A stretch of 45,517 nt of DNA from Nitrospirota bacterium (GTDB taxonomy: Bacteria; Nitrospirota; Thermodesulfovibrionia; Thermodesulfovibrionales; Dissulfurispiraceae), in NCBI GenBank assembly GCA_040752355.1, contig JBFMHE010000026.1:1-45517 (forward strand), in the 5' to 3' direction. Position numbers and translations under genes: made by a program. The notes beneath the pieces are model-generated. The model did no database searches, was not told where the DNA came from, and saw nothing but the letters and a program-made list of their open reading frames with translations. Positions 41,133 through 45,517 of the stretch are shown here, piece by piece (within the stretch, counting starts at the first letter, position 1; each line of letters begins with the position of its first letter).

Positions 41133-42196
41133 GAGCGGGCGCCGGACGGATGAGAAGAGCTGTCGCTGCAGCGATGCTGGCGCTTTTCAGCGCAGTGTTC
41201 TGGGCAGCGGTCGAGTCGCCTGATGCAAGGGTTTCGGGGAAGTGCAAAGACTGCCACAGCATGCACGCGGAGTCTCCTTCTCCCCATCTCACCAAGGGAG
41301 GGTGCCTGGGATGCCACGCCATGAATCCCGAAGGCAAGCAGAACATCGTCTTTGCCGGCCGGGCCCGGATACCCCAGGTGCTTCATAACATGGAGAACGG
41401 CGACCTCGCGGGCGGCAATTTCTACTATGTCGCGGACGGCTTTGCCCCTGACTACAGCAAAGGGCACAACGTGCTCGGCATCTCCAAGCGGCAGCCCGCG
41501 CCGAGGGATGTCCCTCCCGGGTTCATGCGGAGCGTGCCGATACCGGGCGGCGTCGGGCCGCTCAGGTGGCTGCGCGAACAGCAGCTCACCTGCGCAGGCA
41601 CATGGGGCTGCCACGGCAACAGGACCATCGCCGACCCGTACAAGTCTATGCAGGGCGCCCACCACGAGGACGACAGCGTTATCGACGGCACCACGGTCGG
41701 CAGGAGCTACCGCTTCCTGTACGGGGTGCTCGGCGCGGAGCACCGCGACTGGGAGTACCTGGCCACCATCGATAACCACAACGGCTACCGGGGAGACAAA
41801 GACCATGTCTCCATGGATACCATAAGTTATTTCTGCGGCCAGTGCCACGGTGAGGTCCATCCCCATGCGCAGCTGGGCGGCGTAAACCCCCTTATCATGG
41901 CGCAGCATACGCATCTCACCGACATAGCTTTTTCAGCGGTGAAAGGAGGCTATGAGGGCTCCGAGTTCCAGGCGTACGTCGTCTATGATCTCTTTACTCC
42001 CGTGGCCTACATGAACCCCAAGGGCAACGAGAAAGTCGTCGACGCGGACAGCATCGTCATGTGCCTTTCGTGCCACCGCCCCCATGCGACTCCTTACCAG
42101 CAGATGCTCCGCTGGGACTATTCAAAGATGTTTGCCGGCTCCGGGGAATCGGTGCCGGGCTGCAAGGCCTGCCACACGGGAAAGCTGAGGCGATAG
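41129..42196 (+). CDS. OmcS-like hexahaem cytochrome, paralogue 2
   Basis: 355 residues; the ATG at 41129 overlaps the previous TGA and has GGGGA just upstream. Signal peptide about 1-32. Haem motifs: CKDCH (followed by SMH), CLGCH, the CX5CH site CAGTWGCH, CGQCH, CLSCH, CKACH. AGGNFYYVADG, KGHNVLGIS, GAHHEDDSVIDG, YRFLYGVLG and LRWDYSKM align it with its neighbours. A longer segment between the fourth and fifth haem (about 240-315) lacks the RHP element of the others. It is co-translated with paralogue 1, and the pair may form a heteromeric or duplicated unit. Confidence 0.85.
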   Translation: MRAGAGRMRRAVAAAMLALFSAVFWAAVESPDARVSGKCKDCHSMHAESPSPHLTKGGCLGCHAMNPEGKQNIVFAGRARIPQVLHNMENGDLAGGNFYYVADGFAPDYSKGHNVLGISKRQPAPRDVPPGFMRSVPIPGGVGPLRWLREQQLTCAGTWGCHGNRTIADPYKSMQGAHHEDDSVIDGTTVGRSYRFLYGVLGAEHRDWEYLATIDNHNGYRGDKDHVSMDTISYFCGQCHGEVHPHAQLGGVNPLIMAQHTHLTDIAFSAVKGGYEGSEFQAYVVYDLFTPVAYMNPKGNEKVVDADSIVMCLSCHRPHATPYQQMLRWDYSKMFAGSGESVPGCKACHTGKLRR

Positions 42197-42645
42197 ACCG
42201 GCTCACAGTCCATGGCCTGCAGCTCGTAGCTGCCTTCATAAGATCGCTGCCTCCTGTTCCTGAACATCCCCTTACCCCCCCTTAACCATTGCAGTCGTTC
42301 CTGGCAAAAGGCTCTCTCTATCCCACTGCGGAAATTCACGCAGTCTGCTGAGCGAAATAGCGCAAAATTGGGGTCGGCGAGAGGGGGCATGATAGTTTAA
42401 TTGTATAAATCAGCTTATTAAGAATAAAGATAGACATGCTCAAGTTCCTGCTGTAGGGGGGTGAGGAATGACATATAAAAACAATGCCTTGCTGCCAATA
42501 TCCGGCACTTATCGGCACTTCCGCTGCTCCGGCTCAGCTTTACCTATATTATTCAATCACATAACATATCGTGCAAGAATATGCTTGACAAAAACCATTG
42601 TATGGAATAGTTTATTAGAGGTAAGTAGATCCTTTCACCTCTGCG

Positions 42646-42675
42646 TGCCGAAAGCACTGCATTCCCCTTTCGGCA
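42646..42675 (+). promoter_or_regulatory. Inverted repeat beside the sigma-54 promoter
   Basis: TGCCGAAAG (42646-42654) and CTTTCGGCA (42667-42675) are perfect inverted nonamers with 12 bases between them, ending four bases before the sigma-54 element. It may be a protein-binding operator or a hairpin. It has no T-run, so it is not a classical terminator, and it is closer to the promoter than typical enhancer sites. Confidence 0.4.
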
Positions 42676-42679
42676 GGGC

Positions 42680-42695
42680 TGGCATAGCGATTGCA
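42680..42695 (+). promoter_or_regulatory. Sigma-54 (-24/-12) promoter
   Basis: TGGCATAGCGATTGCA matches the TGGCAYR-N4-TTGCW consensus at every defined position, with GG and GC separated by exactly ten bases. Transcription would start near 42707, giving a leader of about 120 bases before the cytochrome gene at 42830. An NtrC-type activator is encoded at 38605 in the same locus. Confidence 0.72.
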
Positions 42696-42829
42696 ATGTA
42701 GAAGGTGTGAGTGGAAACGAAGCGAGCTCAATAAGCACGGGGAGGTGAGAGGCGAACATGAGAGATAAAGAAGAAACAAAGGCAATTCTCGGATCATTAT
42801 TAATAGTAAACCCCAAAGGAGGTAGAGAC

Positions 42830-43849
42830 ATGAAGAGGACAGTAGTAACAACAATTGCAGTTGTCCTGGCCCTGATGATGGTCTACGGGCTCTCGACAAC
42901 CGGCAAGGTCGAAGCAGCGGCAGTGGGCGGCGTATGCTCGAACTGCCACACCATGCACAACAGCCAGAACGGCACAACCCCGACAGGCGGGACGGCAAAC
43001 CCGAACGCGTATCTTACCTTGAACACCTGCACAGGCTGTCACGCGGATACCTCGAGGCCGACCGCTAATATTTTCAACTCAGGGACTACCGGGGCAGGAG
43101 GGACTCTGATAGCATCCGGTACGTTTAGTGCCGCTATTGCTACTAGCGACTCTCGTAAACACAACCCCGTATACATTGAAAACGGCGCAGGCGCCACGAC
43201 CGGAATTACGGCAGATGCTACCCTGACGGCAACAGCGCCCGGCGGCACGATGGCTACCAACGTGCTTTCATGTGCAGGCACCAACGGATGCCACGGCACC
43301 AGCACCGGTATCGCGGGCAATCACCACAACGCAAGCGCCGGCTACCGCTTCCTCTATGTTGATGACTCCACGGCGGTTTTAGGCAAGGGACCTGTTGATG
43401 GATCAAACAACCAGACAAGGGAGTTGGGCGGCGCAACAACAACGAGCCATAATGTTTATAGTTCGAGCACGACTGCAGGCATCAACAAATACTGTGCAAA
43501 GTGCCACGGCAGCTTCCACGGTACTGCTAACACCGGTTCGGGTAGCCCGTTCACCAGACACCCTACCGATAATACGATCGGCTCGAATGGAACAGCAGGC
43601 TGGATAGCTTCTTACGCGCAGGATGCGGACTACCATAACACTCCTGTTGCGTTTGCCAACATAACTACAATTTCGACAAGCGCAGCTTATGATGCTGCTA
43701 CGCTTGCCAATGCACAGGTAGCATGTGTATCGTGCCATAGGGCTCATGGTTCGAATCAGCCCGATCTGCTCAGGTTTGACTACGCTGCTCAGAGCGCGGG
43801 CGGCGGCGACGTGAGCGGCTGTCTCACCTGCCACGTACGGCAGAGATAG
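42830..43849 (+). CDS. OmcS-like hexahaem cytochrome, paralogue 3 (Thr/Ser/Gly-rich)
   Basis: 339 residues; AAAGGAGGT ends about nine bases before the ATG. Signal peptide about 1-30 ending KVEAAA. Haem motifs: CSNCH (followed by TMHNSQNG), CTGCH, the CX5CH site CAGTNGCH, CAKCH (followed by GSFHG and FTRHPTD), CVSCHRAH, CLTCH. The CxxCHTMHNS start and the RHP and CHRAH elements are the closest of the set to OmcS. Between haems it is rich in Thr, Ser, Gly, Asn and Ala, as is usual for extracellular filament proteins. It has its own sigma-54 promoter and a strong terminator after it. Confidence 0.87.
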   Translation: MKRTVVTTIAVVLALMMVYGLSTTGKVEAAAVGGVCSNCHTMHNSQNGTTPTGGTANPNAYLTLNTCTGCHADTSRPTANIFNSGTTGAGGTLIASGTFSAAIATSDSRKHNPVYIENGAGATTGITADATLTATAPGGTMATNVLSCAGTNGCHGTSTGIAGNHHNASAGYRFLYVDDSTAVLGKGPVDGSNNQTRELGGATTTSHNVYSSSTTAGINKYCAKCHGSFHGTANTGSGSPFTRHPTDNTIGSNGTAGWIASYAQDADYHNTPVAFANITTISTSAAYDAATLANAQVACVSCHRAHGSNQPDLLRFDYAAQSAGGGDVSGCLTCHVRQR

Positions 43850-43873
43850 TCGAATAGGAAACAACAACACCGA

Positions 43874-43916
43874 GGCAAGGGAGCTGACCCGTTCAGCTCC
43901 CTTGCCCAGCATTTTT
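43874..43916 (+). terminator. Factor-independent terminator after paralogue 3
   Basis: Arms GGCAAGGGAGCTGA (43874-43887) and TCAGCTCCCTTGCC (43893-43906) pair perfectly around CCCGT and are followed by CAGCATTTTT. It separates paralogue 3 from paralogue 4, which begins at 43984; partial read-through is possible since no strong promoter is evident between them. Confidence 0.8.
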
Positions 43917-43983
43917 CAGAGGCCAAAGTCTCATAGGTAGTGGGTAAAAATTATAAAAACCGTGAGAAAGGAAGGGGGGCAGA

Positions 43984-45144
43984 ATGAGCACTACTACCCG
44001 CAGAATCATCACCTCTTCTATTGTATTTTCGGCAATCTTCTTTTTCGTCTTGTCTGCTCTGGAGCTGCCGCTTTCCGCAAAAGTGACCGGCCCCTGCGCC
44101 AACTGCCATACCATGCACAACAGCCAGAACGGCAGCCCCGTGGCGAGGACTGGAACAGGGACCGGGTGGAATGGATCGAATCAGCTCGCCGGCGGTACAG
44201 TGCAGACTACGCCGTTGGGCACACTATTGACAACCGACTGCGTCGGCTGCCACACATCGACCGGCAGTGCCCCTATAGTCAGTCTGGCGGGGAACGATGT
44301 TCCGATTGTCTATAATATGACAGCTCCGTCAACAACTCTCGCCGGCGGGAATTTTCATTGGGTTGCGCAGGGAGGTGCGGAGAATCACAAAAAAGGCCAT
44401 AATGTTTTTAATATAGCTCCTCAAGACCTCAACCTGAATTCTGCACCTGGAGCGAATCCGGCGGCTTGCGGCGATAGCACCTGTCATACCACTTTAGCTG
44501 TTTCCCCTGGTACTAATAACTACGATAGAGGCGGATGTCAGGGGTGCCATGTGTTTACCTACCACCATGAAAACAACAATAACACCATGAGCGGTGTTTA
44601 CCGGTATTTAAAAGGGCATGGCTCGTCGCCGACCTTTCCTCCCTTGCCATCGGCTCGCCGAAACATCACCAGCTTTCCAGATTATGTAAAAGGCATAGGA
44701 GATTCGGACTGGGAGTATACCAAATCCGCAGCCGACCACAATTTTTACAATGGGTCCAATGCAGTATATACGAGTAACGGAGCCGGCCTTACAAACCAAA
44801 AGACGGTCTCGGCATTCTGCGCAGGCTGCCACAGCGTATTCCATGATGAAATGGGGAGCGGCAGCCCGTGGTTGCGGCATCCGAGCGATAAGTTCTTGCC
44901 GCAGACAGGCGAGTATGGAGGATATAATCCTGTAACCAGTTACAGCACAGAAGCGCCGGTTGCATGGACAAATCCGGCTACACCCGCGAGGGCGGAAGCC
45001 GTAGTCATGTGCCTCTCGTGCCACAGGGCACACGGCTCTGACCAGCCCGATATGCTGAGATGGGACTACTCAGCTATGAACGCAGGCAACGGCGGCGCCG
45101 CAGCCGGCAAAGGATGCTTCACCTGCCACACCGGCAAAGACTGA
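43984..45144 (+). CDS. OmcS-like multihaem cytochrome, paralogue 4
   Basis: 386 residues; GGAAGGGGGG provides the ribosome binding site. Signal peptide about 1-33. Haem motifs: CANCH (TMHNSQNG), CVGCH, an atypical CX4CH site CGDSTCH, CQGCH, CAGCH (SVFHDEMGSGSPWLRHPSD), CLSCHRAHGSDQPDMLRWDY, CFTCH. AGGNFHWVAQGG and KGHNVFNIAPQD parallel OmcS segments. It thus has six standard motifs plus one unusual one. The mature protein is rich in Asn, Gly, Ser and Thr. The first 20 residues after haem 1 are nearly identical in layout to paralogue 3, indicating recent duplication. A strong terminator follows. Confidence 0.87.
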   Translation: MSTTTRRIITSSIVFSAIFFFVLSALELPLSAKVTGPCANCHTMHNSQNGSPVARTGTGTGWNGSNQLAGGTVQTTPLGTLLTTDCVGCHTSTGSAPIVSLAGNDVPIVYNMTAPSTTLAGGNFHWVAQGGAENHKKGHNVFNIAPQDLNLNSAPGANPAACGDSTCHTTLAVSPGTNNYDRGGCQGCHVFTYHHENNNNTMSGVYRYLKGHGSSPTFPPLPSARRNITSFPDYVKGIGDSDWEYTKSAADHNFYNGSNAVYTSNGAGLTNQKTVSAFCAGCHSVFHDEMGSGSPWLRHPSDKFLPQTGEYGGYNPVTSYSTEAPVAWTNPATPARAEAVVMCLSCHRAHGSDQPDMLRWDYSAMNAGNGGAAAGKGCFTCHTGKD

Positions 45145-45180
45145 GCGCAGCCGTTAATTAAAAGAGCAGCTTAACAGGAG

Positions 45181-45212
45181 AGGGCACTGCACAAAACGCA
45201 GTGCCCTTTTTT
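45181..45212 (+). terminator. Factor-independent terminator after paralogue 4
   Basis: AGGGCACTGC (45181-45190) pairs with GCAGTGCCCT (45198-45207) around ACAAAAC and is followed by a run of six T. It closes the cytochrome array and is the presumed insertion target of the adjoining group II intron. Confidence 0.9.
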
Positions 45213-45216
45213 ATTG

Positions 45217-45517
45217 GTGCGCCCGTCAGTGCGCACTCACTCGGCTGATGTCGCCGGAAGGCGGTGTGAGGGATGGACAGAAGTCAGCAGAGGGTATAGT
45301 AGTCCGCCTGAGGTGGACGAAGGACCGAACCTGTCATACTGCTTTAGACCGAATCTCTGACTGTATTGGGCAGATGCCTCGCAAGAGGGTCTGAAGCCGG
45401 AAGTAGCGGACGGAATCCGCAAGGTATGGCTGGGTGCTTATATTACAACAGGCGAAGAGGCAATAACAGAGCGAGCTGACAGGAACCGCCGTATGCCGAA
45501 CGGCACGTACGGTGGGG
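45217..45517 (+). mobile_element. Degenerate group II intron (IIC-like), cut by the window end
   Basis: A GTGCG-type 5' boundary (GTGCGCCCG, 45217) begins four bases after the terminator T-run. CAGAAGTCAGCAGAGGG at about 45278 and GAAGGACCGAAC at about 45321 match the domain III region of IIC introns such as that of Oceanobacillus. The last 34 or so bases, GAACCGCCGTATGC...GCACGTACGGTGG, are the domain V hairpin. No reverse transcriptase is present, and a domain I-like stretch (GTCTGAAGCCGGAAGTAGCGG, near 45391) follows rather than precedes domain III, so the copy looks rearranged. Comparison is from memory of published introns. Confidence 0.75.

Larger units (their letters stand above)
42197..42829 (+). 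other. 633-base intergenic regulatory region
   Basis: No convincing gene is seen. It is more AT-rich than its surroundings. It contains a possible sigma-70 -35 box TTGACA at 42585-42590 with a weak TAGTTT 17 bases downstream, an inverted repeat TGCCGAAAG/CTTTCGGCA at 42646-42675 and the sigma-54 promoter at 42680-42695. A short open frame begins at ATG 42758 and runs in frame into the next cytochrome gene, but the strong AAAGGAGGT before 42830 argues for the later start. Confidence 0.55.

Noticed and set aside
42707-42829. Possible c-di-GMP or other riboswitch in the leader of paralogue 3
   Set aside because: The conserved GEMM core words are not present, and no matching architecture could be drawn by eye.
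42758-42829. Upstream in-frame start for paralogue 3 giving 24 extra residues
   Set aside because: The extension would put charged residues ahead of the signal peptide, and a strong AAAGGAGGT precedes the ATG at 42830.

Overview
The window is a GC-rich bacterial chromosome segment with tightly packed operons. Futalosine-route menaquinone genes (mqnB, mqnC, mqnE), an AmmeMemoRadiSam radical SAM enzyme, a DUF2934 protein and about nine multihaem c-type cytochromes point to an anaerobic or microaerophilic respiring bacterium. Nitrospirota (Thermodesulfovibrionia-like) or a deltaproteobacterial lineage fits best. That assignment is inference from gene content; no 16S rRNA or tRNA gene is present.

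Layout. (1) 1-413: an insertion-sequence-like end and an untranslated stretch before a PfpI/DJ-1 protein gene. (2) 1074-11148, minus strand: a biosynthetic run read right to left as acetolactate-synthase-like, nadB, pyk, pheA, hisC, aroF, iorA. It links pyruvate/PEP metabolism to aromatic amino acids, with repeats in several junctions. (3) 11208-15161: a triheme c7-type cytochrome, an OsmC protein, mqnB and a hybrid histidine kinase. (4) 15273-20167: pyrE, a glycine-zipper lipoprotein, a HAD phosphatase, a HEAT-repeat protein, a thioredoxin-reductase-like flavoprotein and mqnC. Two inverted copies of a MITE-like repeat lie in this region. (5) 20169-22081: a toxin-antitoxin cassette wedged between mqnE and mqnC. 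(6) 22217-28695: a pentahaem cytochrome, uvrA, endonuclease V, an O-methyltransferase and an exported cyclophilin. (7) 28924-31150: an adenosine-deaminase-like gene and a RAYT transposase with its own inverted repeats. (8) 31311-34211: DUF2934 protein, amrS and fumC.

(9) 34442-45144 is the most notable part, an electron-transfer locus on the plus strand. It encodes a cytochrome with about 15 haem sites, a TPR protein, a thioredoxin-fold/TPR protein whose CXXC is replaced by SAHS, an 8-haem cytochrome and an NtrC-type sigma-54 regulator. Four tandem cytochromes follow whose motif order resembles the Geobacter nanowire cytochrome OmcS. A near-consensus sigma-54 promoter lies just upstream of the third. 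The locus is a candidate extracellular-cytochrome (nanowire) system with an unusual CX5CH or CX4CH site at an equivalent position in all four paralogues. The window ends after a strong terminator in what looks like a rearranged, ORF-less group II (IIC-like) intron cut off within domain V.
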